NCBI GenBank assembly: GCA_903822375.1
Contig: CAIJOU010000803.1
Location: 1-5,778 of the forward strand
Direction: 5' to 3'
DNA length: 5,778 bases
From: Candidatus Hydrogenedentota bacterium
GTDB lineage: Bacteria; Hydrogenedentota; Hydrogenedentia; Hydrogenedentales; CAITNO01
The stretch's first letter is position 1; each line of letters starts with the position of its first letter. A model generated the notes under the pieces. That model saw only the letters and a program-made list of their open reading frames with translations, made no database searches and had not been told where the DNA came from. Positions 1-5,014 of this stretch are shown here, piece by piece. The translations under genes and the position numbers were made by a program.

Positions 1-63
1 CAACCCGGACGGTTGCTTCACGCTTCAAATAACCCCTTTTTATGGGATATTGTAACATGTCCT

Positions 64-110
64 TACATGGAAGTACACTCCGGTACACAGGTTTTTGTGT
101 ACGGTACACA
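64..110. repeat. GTACAC direct/inverted repeat cluster with a 15-bp palindrome
   Basis: GTACAC occurs at 73-78, 83-88 and 104-109, and its reverse complement GTGTAC at 97-102. A weaker relative, TTACAT, lies at 64-69. The direct copies start 10 and then 21 bp apart, so they would fall on about the same face of the DNA helix. The inverted copies form a perfect palindrome, TGTGTAC-G-GTACACA, at 96-110. The cluster lies 80-120 bp upstream of the 351-residue gene, just before a possible -35 box. It is probably a binding site for a dimeric regulator, possibly autoregulatory, or a short iteron set. The binding protein is not identifiable from the sequence. Confidence 0.6.
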
Positions 111-129
111 CTTTCGATTGTGTTTGCTT

Positions 130-161
130 TTGACGTGTTCCTTTGCTAGTCTACTTATCAT
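130..161 (+). promoter_or_regulatory. Weak candidate promoter for the 351-residue gene
   Basis: TTGACG at 130-135 matches the sigma-70 -35 consensus at five of six bases. The best -10 match is TATCAT at 156-161, but the spacer is then 20 bp, longer than the optimum. ACTTAT at 153-158 gives 17 bp but matches poorly. The position, about 30-60 bp upstream of the ATG and just downstream of the palindrome at 96-110, is sensible. Suboptimal spacing would suit an activator-dependent or repressed promoter, but that is inference. Confidence 0.35.
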
Positions 162-190
162 AACACTACATTGCATAGCAAAGGATACTT

Positions 191-1246
191 ATGGATAAGA
201 AGACTGCGGCAATACTCAAGATGTGGTTCGAGGGCGATCATCGGGGACTTACCATTGAGACCCAAGAGACCGTTTGGGATTTCCTTGGGCCGGACGGTGA
301 GGTGAAAGAGTATCGGCGGGTCAGTGTTAAATACGACACCCTCGGGGTGTTGCGCTACGGCATTCTTAAAGGCTGGCCGTTGACGACGTGGGCCAAGCGC
401 GTCATGCAGTATGAGAGGCACGGCGGCCTGACATTCACGGCAAAGATAGGCCCCCGTTCATCTGTTGAACTTCCCGTGACGCCCGAACAGGAGAAGATTA
501 TTGCACGCATGACCCGCGCTCACCTTGATGTTTTGGGCTTAACGGGTAATGCCCGGGTGGTGGCACGGAGTGCTTATCCAGGCCGCTTGATGAAGAACGC
601 AGGACCGTTGCCTGTGGACTGGACCGAGCCGGACCTGATAGAAGCCCTGAATGAGTCATGGTTTACTGAATGCGAAGCGCCGCCAGCACCCGCGCCAAAG
701 GCGGACTGGTCAAGCGTCCACGTTGAACTTGAGGGGTTCACCGGCGATCCCGATTCATGCATGGTCGTGTTTCGGATAAAGGGGATGCCTAAGAAAACCT
801 GTGACTGGGGTGTAATCGATATGGGCAGCGCTCCGGACTTGCGAAAATACTTTGCTGCCGTTGTCTTCAAAGGAAGACTTGACCTGTCGAGTAAACTCAA
901 ACCTAACACCCTGTCAAAGCGGGTTCACGAAATGAATGAGAAGTTGGCCGCTAAGTTTCCAGAGGTAGAGGGGTACGCCCTAGACTCCAAGAACGGGGCC
1001 ATAGTCGCGCTGTTCAAGACTGGGGCTTTCAAGGATGAATCCGAGTTCACCACAAGACGCAAGGTGGGGGCAACAATGCGCGATTGTGTCAGTACCCGAG
1101 AGGAACGGTTTCGTGAAGAGGACAAGGATGCGGTCTATGCGGGCACCGTTGGCGGCTATAGTGACACCATGCGCCGTCCAAAAGGGCTTTATGTGCAACC
1201 GGATGCGCCCGAGAATGACGACTATAACAGGCCGGATGACTACTAG
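191..1246 (+). CDS. Hypothetical protein, 351 aa, two-part architecture
   Basis: I do not recognise this family. The reading frame is long and is closed by TAG. The ATG at 191 is preceded by AAGGA (181-185) at 5-nt spacing, which supports this start. The protein appears to have an N-terminal part (about 1-158) and a C-terminal part (about 173-315), joined by a Pro/Ala-rich linker around residues 162-170 (APPAPAPK). The tail after about 316 is polar and acidic, rich in Asp, Asn and Pro, and probably disordered. I see no signal peptide, membrane segment, Walker motif or recognisable catalytic motif, so a soluble cytoplasmic protein is likely. The gene stands alone, between a repeat-rich upstream region and its own terminator, so it is probably a separate transcription unit from the replication genes. 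A role as regulator or initiator acting at the GTACAC sites is possible but has no support from the protein sequence. Confidence 0.8.
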   Translation: MDKKTAAILKMWFEGDHRGLTIETQETVWDFLGPDGEVKEYRRVSVKYDTLGVLRYGILKGWPLTTWAKRVMQYERHGGLTFTAKIGPRSSVELPVTPEQEKIIARMTRAHLDVLGLTGNARVVARSAYPGRLMKNAGPLPVDWTEPDLIEALNESWFTECEAPPAPAPKADWSSVHVELEGFTGDPDSCMVVFRIKGMPKKTCDWGVIDMGSAPDLRKYFAAVVFKGRLDLSSKLKPNTLSKRVHEMNEKLAAKFPEVEGYALDSKNGAIVALFKTGAFKDESEFTTRRKVGATMRDCVSTREERFREEDKDAVYAGTVGGYSDTMRRPKGLYVQPDAPENDDYNRPDDY

Positions 1247-1290
1247 ACGGCTTCCCACTTAACGACAATATTACCTCCCTTGATCTCCCC

Positions 1291-1315
1291 GCCCCTTGCA
1301 AAAGGGGCTTTTTTT
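1291..1315 (+). terminator. Rho-independent terminator after the 351-aa gene
   Basis: A perfect 7-bp stem GCCCCTT (1291-1297) / AAGGGGC (1302-1308) with a GCAA tetraloop is followed directly by seven T residues (1309-1315). It lies 45 bp after the stop codon at 1246. It separates the 351-residue gene from the downstream cluster, which must then have its own promoter in 1316-1411. I found no convincing -35/-10 pair there. Confidence 0.92.
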
Positions 1316-1411
1316 ATTGGTTTTTCAATTTTGCGTTAGCGGGGAAATGACCTTTGCCGCGTGTAGTGTAGGGCAACAAAGCCCCACGCAACCGGTAAAG
1401 GAGAATTCAAA

Positions 1412-1654
1412 ATGGATGACCTACTGACGTTGAAACAAGCCGCCGAACGCGTGCCGGGTGGCAAGGTGGCGGACGTGACTTTGTGGCGCTGGATCAGACA
1501 AGGGATGAAAACTCAGTCCGGCGAAGTTGTGCGCCTGCGCCATGCCGCCGCTGGCCGTCGCATGCTCGTATCGGAAAGCATGCTCCGCGAATTCTTCGAG
1601 GCGCTTGGCGGGCAGGATAGCGCGGACTCGCACCCCTGCCGGTGTGCCCGATGA
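1412..1654 (+). CDS. Small HTH DNA-binding protein, DUF1580 / excisionase-like, 80 aa
   Basis: The ATG at 1412 has a strong ribosome binding site, AAAGGAG at 1397-1403, 8 nt upstream. Residues 5-33 read as a winged helix-turn-helix of the MerR/excisionase type: LTLKQAAERVP, then VTLWRWIRQG, where the W-R-W-I pattern marks a recognition helix. A wing-like stretch (about 38-54, EVVRLRHAAAGRRMLVS) and an amphipathic helix (55-65) follow. The order 'LT..QAA..P.....V...TL.RWI..G......V.L.....G...L.S...L..F' resembles the DUF1580 family, known to me mainly from Planctomycetota. The last 15 residues are Cys/Arg-rich and probably unstructured. It is first in a cluster with replication-type genes and overlaps the next gene by 4 nt, so the two are likely translated together. 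It may be a regulator, an excisionase-like architectural protein or a replication accessory factor; the sequence does not decide. Confidence 0.85.
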   Translation: MDDLLTLKQAAERVPGGKVADVTLWRWIRQGMKTQSGEVVRLRHAAAGRRMLVSESMLREFFEALGGQDSADSHPCRCAR

Positions 1655-2079
1655 CCGACTATGGAATACTCGCTCGCCGTGGCGAACACGCGGAGCGGGA
1701 AGCCTGCCGCTTGATCGGCGCCGTGCTCGACGGGGTATCGACCATCCACGCGCCCGCCCGGGGGGCGCTGGATGGATTGCCGGCCGATTTGTCCGACGTC
1801 GGCGGAATGGCTGAACTCGTGATGGAAATTATCCGCACCCACAAGGTCTGCACCGCCGCGGAAGTGGCGGAGGTTGCGCTTTCCCGCGGTGTGGACGCGT
1901 GCGCAATCGGCTTGGGTTCATTCCTTTGCGAGTGCATGGACTCCCCAAGTTTTCAAGCCGCACATGCCGTTGAATCCATCTGCAATTTCGTTGCGTATTG
2001 CGAGCAGCTTCGCGCCCTTGAACGCTTGCAGGCCCGCGCATGGGCCGGGAAACGCATCCCCGAATTGAAAACCGCCTGA
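1651..2079 (+). CDS. Free-standing DnaB N-terminal-like domain protein, 142 aa
   Basis: The ATG at 1651 overlaps the preceding stop codon as ATGA, typical of translational coupling. A GTG at 1642 in the same frame is a less likely start, and no strong ribosome binding site is visible for either. The protein looks all-helical and follows the layout of the DnaB replicative-helicase N-terminal domain. There is an initial helix 'EREACRLIGAVL' (15-26), matching the family's 'E.E..vLG.lL'. A helix at 49-64 follows, then 'VCTAAEVAEVALSRG' (66-80), matching the part before the variable loop. The last segment (about 88-128) ends in 'YCEQLRALERLQ', matching the family's terminal helix with its 'R.L' motif. 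No ATPase domain follows: the frame stops at 2079, and the RecA-fold ATPase is a separate gene 57 bp downstream. In DnaB this domain forms the trimeric collar and contacts primase. Here it may do so as a separate subunit. The assignment rests on pattern only. Confidence 0.72.
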   Translation: MTDYGILARRGEHAEREACRLIGAVLDGVSTIHAPARGALDGLPADLSDVGGMAELVMEIIRTHKVCTAAEVAEVALSRGVDACAIGLGSFLCECMDSPSFQAAHAVESICNFVAYCEQLRALERLQARAWAGKRIPELKTA

Positions 2080-2089
2080 CCAACAAAAA

Positions 2090-2124
2090 GGCCGCGACTT
2101 TGTGTCTGGCAGACAGTCACGGCC
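2090..2124. promoter_or_regulatory. Strong hairpin before the ATPase gene; terminator-like on the minus strand
   Basis: GGCCGCGACT (2090-2099) pairs with AGTCACGGCC (2115-2124) at nine of ten positions. An inner stem, GTCTG (2104-2108) / CAGAC (2110-2114), stacks inside it with a TTGT bulge. Five A residues precede the structure on the plus strand, so read on the minus strand it is a GC-rich hairpin followed by TTTTT, as in an intrinsic terminator. On the plus strand there is no T-tract, and the ribosome binding site of the ATPase begins right after the stem. There it could act as a translational control or mRNA-stability element between the two genes. Which role applies is not decidable from the sequence. 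Confidence 0.6.
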
Positions 2125-2136
2125 AAGAGGATCAAC

Positions 2137-3474
2137 ATGCAGAGTATACCACACTACAAGCCCGAAAATAGCGCCGTAAAGGACGCCATAGCCCGCGTCA
2201 AGTCACCGGCTGACAATGACGGCTTGGAACCCACAGAGGCGGCTGTAGAGGCCGCGCTTGCCGACTATGACCTCGACCTCGACGTGCCCGCGGCGGGGCC
2301 GGTCCAAGACGCGCCCCAAAGCGGGCCGATGCTCGAAACCCTGCCCGGCAACTGGTATGACCTCGAGGTGCCGCCGCGGGAATTTGTTTTTCAGCACCGG
2401 GTGCCGCTGGACGTTGTGACCCTGCTGGCCGCAGCCGGGGGGACCGGCAAAAGCACCCTTGCCCTTGAACTGGCCGCAAGCGCGGCGACGGGCCGCGCCC
2501 TGCTGCCGTGTTTTCAGCCGACCGCCGGGCCCTCCCGCGTGGCCGTGCTCAGTCTTGAGGATGACGCGCCGGAACTGATGCGCCGCCTCAAGCGGGTTGT
2601 CAAAGCGTTCCGGCTGGACTATGACCGGGCCGACCTTCACCGACTGGCCGAAAACACGCGCATCTATTGCCCGTCCTCATTCTATGCCGTGGCAACCGCT
2701 CCCGATGGCGCCCTGTGCGCCTCAGTGGACCTGAAACGGTTGTCCGCGGAACTGGCCGAGTTCAAGCCGCGGCTGGTCATCATGGACCCGCTGGCCGCAC
2801 TGCTGGGCGGTCTGGCCGAAGAGAACAGCAACGAGGTTGCGCAGCGTGTAACGGGCTTGCTTCGTGGCGCTATGCCGCCCGGCGCCGGTTTGCTGTTGTC
2901 TGTCCATTGCGCGAAAATGGACCGCGCCACCGGGGCAACACCCCGAGGGGCCGGGGCATGGTCCGATGCCGCACGCCAAGTCTTGAGTATGCGCCCGCCC
3001 GATGACCGTGAAGCCCGTGTTCTTGGAAATGACGCGCTCCGCGCCGTTGTGCTGGCCGTCGTGAAGTCCAACTATTCCGCATTGAGCGGACCGATCTACC
3101 TGATGAAATCCGCCGAACCGGAAACTGCCGGTGTTCTTCGCGGTTTCGACTTCCACGACTACGAGGCGCAATCCTACCGCGCCAAGAATACGGAACTGGC
3201 CGGGGCCGTGCTGGATGCCCTGAGAACGCACCCAGTGACCCTACAGGAGGCGCGGGGGTGTTGCTCGACCCAAGATGGCAAGGAGCGCGGCGAAGCGTTC
3301 AGGGACGCTGTAGCGGCGCGACTGACCCGCAGCATATCGCGCAATGACCTAGGATCATTTCTGCGTGACATGCAGGACCGGGGAACCGTCGCCGTCCAAC
3401 AGGCCGGGCAGCGCCGGGTATTGGTTCCTGTAGACACCGACACCGACCCAGAGGATGACCCTATTTATGCCTAG
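2137..3474 (+). CDS. RepA/DnaB-like RecA-fold ATPase, putative replicative helicase, 445 aa
   Basis: The ATG at 2137 has AAGAGG (2125-2130) 6 nt upstream. Residues 1-75 are acidic and low-complexity, probably a flexible tail. The ATPase core (about 80-325) belongs to the RecA-type AAA_25 / RepA-helicase group. It has Walker A AAGGTGKST (99-107, Lys105); VAVLSLEDD (136-143), with Glu141 at the place of the catalytic Glu of DnaB-type enzymes; Walker B LVIMDPLA (213-220, Asp217); SVHCAK (255-260), matching the 'vHH.K' segment; and GAGAWSDAARQVLSM (271-285), matching the 'GSGA..D.aR.v' motif with an inter-subunit Arg. Residues 350-432 look like a winged-helix C-terminal domain. Such proteins form hexameric ring helicases that unwind plasmid or phage origins (RSF1010 RepA, by family knowledge). 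No DnaB N-terminal domain is fused here; a candidate is encoded just upstream. The second His of the 'vHH' motif is Cys (Cys258). Confidence 0.9.
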   Translation: MQSIPHYKPENSAVKDAIARVKSPADNDGLEPTEAAVEAALADYDLDLDVPAAGPVQDAPQSGPMLETLPGNWYDLEVPPREFVFQHRVPLDVVTLLAAAGGTGKSTLALELAASAATGRALLPCFQPTAGPSRVAVLSLEDDAPELMRRLKRVVKAFRLDYDRADLHRLAENTRIYCPSSFYAVATAPDGALCASVDLKRLSAELAEFKPRLVIMDPLAALLGGLAEENSNEVAQRVTGLLRGAMPPGAGLLLSVHCAKMDRATGATPRGAGAWSDAARQVLSMRPPDDREARVLGNDALRAVVLAVVKSNYSALSGPIYLMKSAEPETAGVLRGFDFHDYEAQSYRAKNTELAGAVLDALRTHPVTLQEARGCCSTQDGKERGEAFRDAVAARLTRSISRNDLGSFLRDMQDRGTVAVQQAGQRRVLVPVDTDTDPEDDPIYA

Positions 3475-3617
3475 CCCGTACAGGCCATACACGGGCCGTA
3501 TATACGGGCTATTTAGAGGCCGTACAGCCCGTACCCCTAAAGGGGGGCCGTTCCATACGGCCTATCCCCTTGAAGGAGTCCGTACGGGCTACGGCATACG
3601 GGCTACTGAATACAACG
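3472..3617. repeat. TACGG/CCGTA repeat array, putative iteron origin or operator
   Basis: The longer unit TACGGGCTA occurs exactly at 3503-3511, 3583-3591 and 3597-3605, and inverted at 3472-3480. One-mismatch copies are at 3556-3564 and, inverted, at 3525-3533. Counting the core only, TACGG starts at 3503, 3556, 3583, 3590 and 3597, and CCGTA at 3476, 3496, 3520, 3529 and 3580, giving ten copies in about 126 bp. From 3583 five successive units beginning with TAC are spaced exactly 7 bp (3583, 3590, 3597, 3604, 3611). Also present are a 12-bp perfect palindrome CCGTATATACGG (3496-3507), the hairpin CCCC-TAAA-GGGG (3534-3545) and GGCCGT/ACGGCC (3546-3551/3557-3562). The array sits immediately after the ATPase stop and before the next ribosome binding site. 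Iterons beside a replication gene are a standard plasmid or phage origin layout, so this is a candidate origin; an operator array is the main alternative. Confidence 0.7.
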
Positions 3618-3645
3618 GCCGCAGGCGCGGCAGAAGGAGATCGCC

Positions 3646-3852
3646 ATGCTTTCAGGCCATAGCGAAGTGGCAAAGCTCATTGAACGCCGAATCAACGAGG
3701 GCTTTCTTGCGGACCTCCGCGTCGGCATGCCGCGGGCCCAGGCCGAAGCTCGACGTGCTCAACAGGCCACCGTCGCACGTTGCGCAGGATTCGCCGTCCA
3801 GAGCGTCGAACCCGCGGCCAGCGGGTCGGCACAACCCACCCGGAAGGCGTAA
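3646..3852 (+). CDS. Small hypothetical protein, 68 aa
   Basis: I do not recognise this protein. Its start is well supported: GAAGGAG at 3633-3639 lies 6 nt before the ATG. Residues 5-45 look like amphipathic helix with many Ala, Arg and Glu (for example EVAKLIERRINEGFLADLR), so a small helical, basic protein is likely. The C-terminal 20 residues (Ala, Ser, Pro, Gly-rich) are probably disordered. It is the first gene after the TACGG array and stops 3 nt before the next start, so it would be co-transcribed and translationally linked with its follower. A small DNA-binding or replication-accessory role fits the location, but nothing in the sequence shows it. Confidence 0.65.
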   Translation: MLSGHSEVAKLIERRINEGFLADLRVGMPRAQAEARRAQQATVARCAGFAVQSVEPAASGSAQPTRKA

Positions 3853-3855
3853 CCC

Positions 3856-4149
3856 ATGAACACGCCGAACCTTTGCGACGATTGCGATTTGTTGGACGTG
3901 ATCGAGCGTCAGTTTCGTGACAAGTTGGAAATGGCCGATGCCGCGTGCAGAAGTGAGATTGCCCGCGGCATCCGCCCAGGCTTGGCCTACAGCCGCCGTG
4001 CTCGTGCCGTTCGTGCTGCTTGCGAGTGGCGCGACCAGCGCGGTTTACCAGCGGCACACACAGAGTCATCCTCACTGCCACCCGCCGACGCCTACGGCGC
4101 CGCTGCTCATATTCACAACCGCCCGCACACCGGGCAGAATGGAGATTGA
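3856..4149 (+). CDS. Small hypothetical protein with CDDC motif, 97 aa
   Basis: The ATG at 3856 lies 3 nt after the previous stop, with GGAAGG (3842-3847) 8 nt upstream inside the end of that gene. No family is recognised. The N-terminal 60 residues look like a real folded, mostly helical protein: a Cys pair in LCDDCDLL (6-13), then a charged helix and an Arg-rich stretch (SRRARAVRAA, 46-55). Two Cys spaced C-x-x-C could bind metal, but the only other Cys residues are single (32 and 57), so a zinc site is speculative. The last 30 residues (Ser, Pro, Ala, His-rich) look disordered. Its TGA at 4147-4149 ends 2 nt before the next ATG. Other frames are open across part of this stretch, so the C-terminal half is the less certain part. 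Confidence 0.55.
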   Translation: MNTPNLCDDCDLLDVIERQFRDKLEMADAACRSEIARGIRPGLAYSRRARAVRAACEWRDQRGLPAAHTESSSLPPADAYGAAAHIHNRPHTGQNGD

Positions 4150-4151
4150 AC

Positions 4152-4688
4152 ATGAAGAACGAAATGACCGTTGACACCGTCGCAACCGTCCGGCAATTGG
4201 CCGACCGCTTGCGCAATGCCAAGGCCGCGCTGGCCGAAGCCCAGGCAGAACATGACAACCTTGTGGAGTGCGAGACTGCCGAGATTCTGGCAGGCGTCGA
4301 TCCAGTCAAGCACCGTGCCAAAATCTCCGCCTCAAATGAAACCATTCAGGGCCGACTTCGGGCTGTGGACATTCTCGAAGAGGCGCTCGAAGAGGCGCGG
4401 GAGCGGGATCAACCCGCCGCGATCCGCGCCTACAGCAACGCAACATCCGAAATTCAGACCCGAGCGTCGGTAGACCTCGACAAGGTCACCGCGAAGCTGA
4501 AGGGGCTGTTGGCCGAAGCCGGGGTCGTGATGGACAAGGCAAACCAAGACCTTCAAGCGTGTTCCGCCGAGCACCGCGAAGCCTTCGGTGCGGAGTCTGG
4601 TTCGCGATGGGTGATTGACTTCATGGAGCAGGGTATCCACACGCCGCGATGGTTCAGCGCCTTACGCGAAAATCTGCCCCGAGAGTAG
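4152..4688 (+). CDS. Helical, coiled-coil-like hypothetical protein, 178 aa
   Basis: The frame is open further upstream, to a TTG at 4020, but the ATG at 4152 is preferred. It has GGAG (4141-4144) 7 nt upstream, and the preceding gene stops just 2 nt before it. The protein is dominated by long charged helices: residues 12-40 (ATVRQLADRLRNAKAALAEA and on) and 64-86 (rich in Glu, Arg, Leu and Ala) have coiled-coil-like heptad patterns, and 108-140 form a third. The C-terminal 30 residues, with several aromatic residues (WVIDFMEQ, then TPRWFSAL), may form a small cap or an interaction patch. There is no signal peptide or membrane segment. I do not recognise the family; small coiled-coil proteins late in phage and plasmid early operons are common and often unassigned. 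A structural or partner-binding role is inference. The gene is last in the cluster, followed by a terminator. Confidence 0.8.
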   Translation: MKNEMTVDTVATVRQLADRLRNAKAALAEAQAEHDNLVECETAEILAGVDPVKHRAKISASNETIQGRLRAVDILEEALEEARERDQPAAIRAYSNATSEIQTRASVDLDKVTAKLKGLLAEAGVVMDKANQDLQACSAEHREAFGAESGSRWVIDFMEQGIHTPRWFSALRENLPRE

Positions 4689-4722
4689 CTGATCCGCGCC
4701 GCGCCAAGGAGGTGCGGTGACG

Positions 4723-4771
4723 GCGGGTCAGGGTGCTCACCTGTTGTGTGCGCTCTGGCCCGCTTTCTTTT
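4723..4771 (+). terminator. Probable rho-independent terminator ending the replication cluster
   Basis: GCGGGTCAG (4723-4731) pairs with CTGGCCCGC (4755-4763) over nine positions, eight Watson-Crick and one G-U. A T-rich tract, TTTCTTTT, follows at 4764-4771. The 23-nt loop itself contains a GGTG/CACC mini-stem at 4732-4741. The structure starts 35 bp after the stop of the 178-residue gene. The long loop and interrupted T-tract make it weaker than the terminator at 1291-1315. Confidence 0.65.
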
Positions 4772-5014
4772 GTGCGACAGGGGCACGACTGGGAAAACCA
4801 TGGGTCCTTCCCAAGGGGTCGAACACCGTCCGAGCTGAGCTAACTACGCCATTTTTTTGGCTACGAATTTCTGATAAAGGGTCCAATAACTACTAATTTG
4901 GTAGGGATTAAAGAGTAAAGTCTGAAACCGTCCTGACAGTAGCCTTTCCCATGGTCTTATAACTTGAACAACCCACAGTGGGTGCGGGAAAGAACTTCGC
5001 ATGGGGACGAATAC
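4772..5014. other. Convergent intergenic region, no convincing gene
   Basis: This stretch lies between the end of the plus-strand cluster and the end of the minus-strand Sel1 gene. It is visibly AT-richer from about 4850 on. It holds a possible tRNA-derived fragment (4811-4850) next to a run of seven T (4852-4858), and a short hairpin ACCCA/TGGGT at 4971-4983. Read on the minus strand, that hairpin is followed by TGTTC and might be a weak terminator for the Sel1 gene. No open reading frame with a credible start and protein-like composition was found, apart from the doubtful 59-codon GTG frame covered in the findings. Confidence 0.5.
4811..4850 (-). pseudogene. Possible tRNA-derived fragment (acceptor/D-arm-like)
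   Basis: Read on the minus strand from 4850, the sequence begins GGCGTAGTTAGCTCAG, the usual look of a bacterial tRNA 5' end: about seven acceptor bases, then TAGCTCAG as positions 8-15. It continues to GTTCGACCCC, which resembles a T-loop, after only about 12 nt. A regular D-stem partner (GAGC), anticodon stem and complementary 3' acceptor strand (ACTACGC or CTACGCC, then CCA) are absent. It is therefore not a functional tRNA as read; it would be a deleted remnant or a chance match. tRNA ends are common integration sites, so a remnant here could mark an element boundary. Confidence 0.28.

Noticed and set aside
13..198. 61-codon plus-strand frame at the left edge
   Set aside because: It runs through the GTACAC repeats and candidate promoter, has no ribosome binding site, and ends overlapping the well-supported start at 191.
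2722..3231. 169-codon minus-strand frame antisense to the ATPase
   Set aside because: The plus strand carries Walker A, Walker B and other conserved motifs in this stretch, so the antisense frame is a codon-bias shadow.
3472..3617. CRISPR array
   Set aside because: Repeats are only 5-9 bp, occur in both orientations at irregular spacing, and there are no uniform spacers or Cas genes.
3455..3859. 134-codon plus-strand frame through the TACGG array
   Set aside because: It starts inside the ATPase gene without a ribosome site, translates the repeat DNA into a Gly/Arg/Pro-rich sequence, and competes with the well-started gene at 3646.
4020..4151. 44-residue N-terminal extension of the 178-residue protein from a TTG start
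   Set aside because: There is no ribosome site at 4020, the extension is Arg-rich and overlaps the preceding gene, while the ATG at 4152 has GGAG at proper spacing.
3692..4345. 217-codon minus-strand frame
   Set aside because: It is antisense to three tightly linked plus-strand genes, has Arg/Cys-rich composition typical of GC-rich shadow frames, and lacks a convincing start.
4797..4955. Inverted ACCATGGG / CCCATGGT pair as element ends
   Set aside because: Only 8 bp, itself built around a CCATGG palindrome, with no transposase or target duplication; chance is the simplest explanation.
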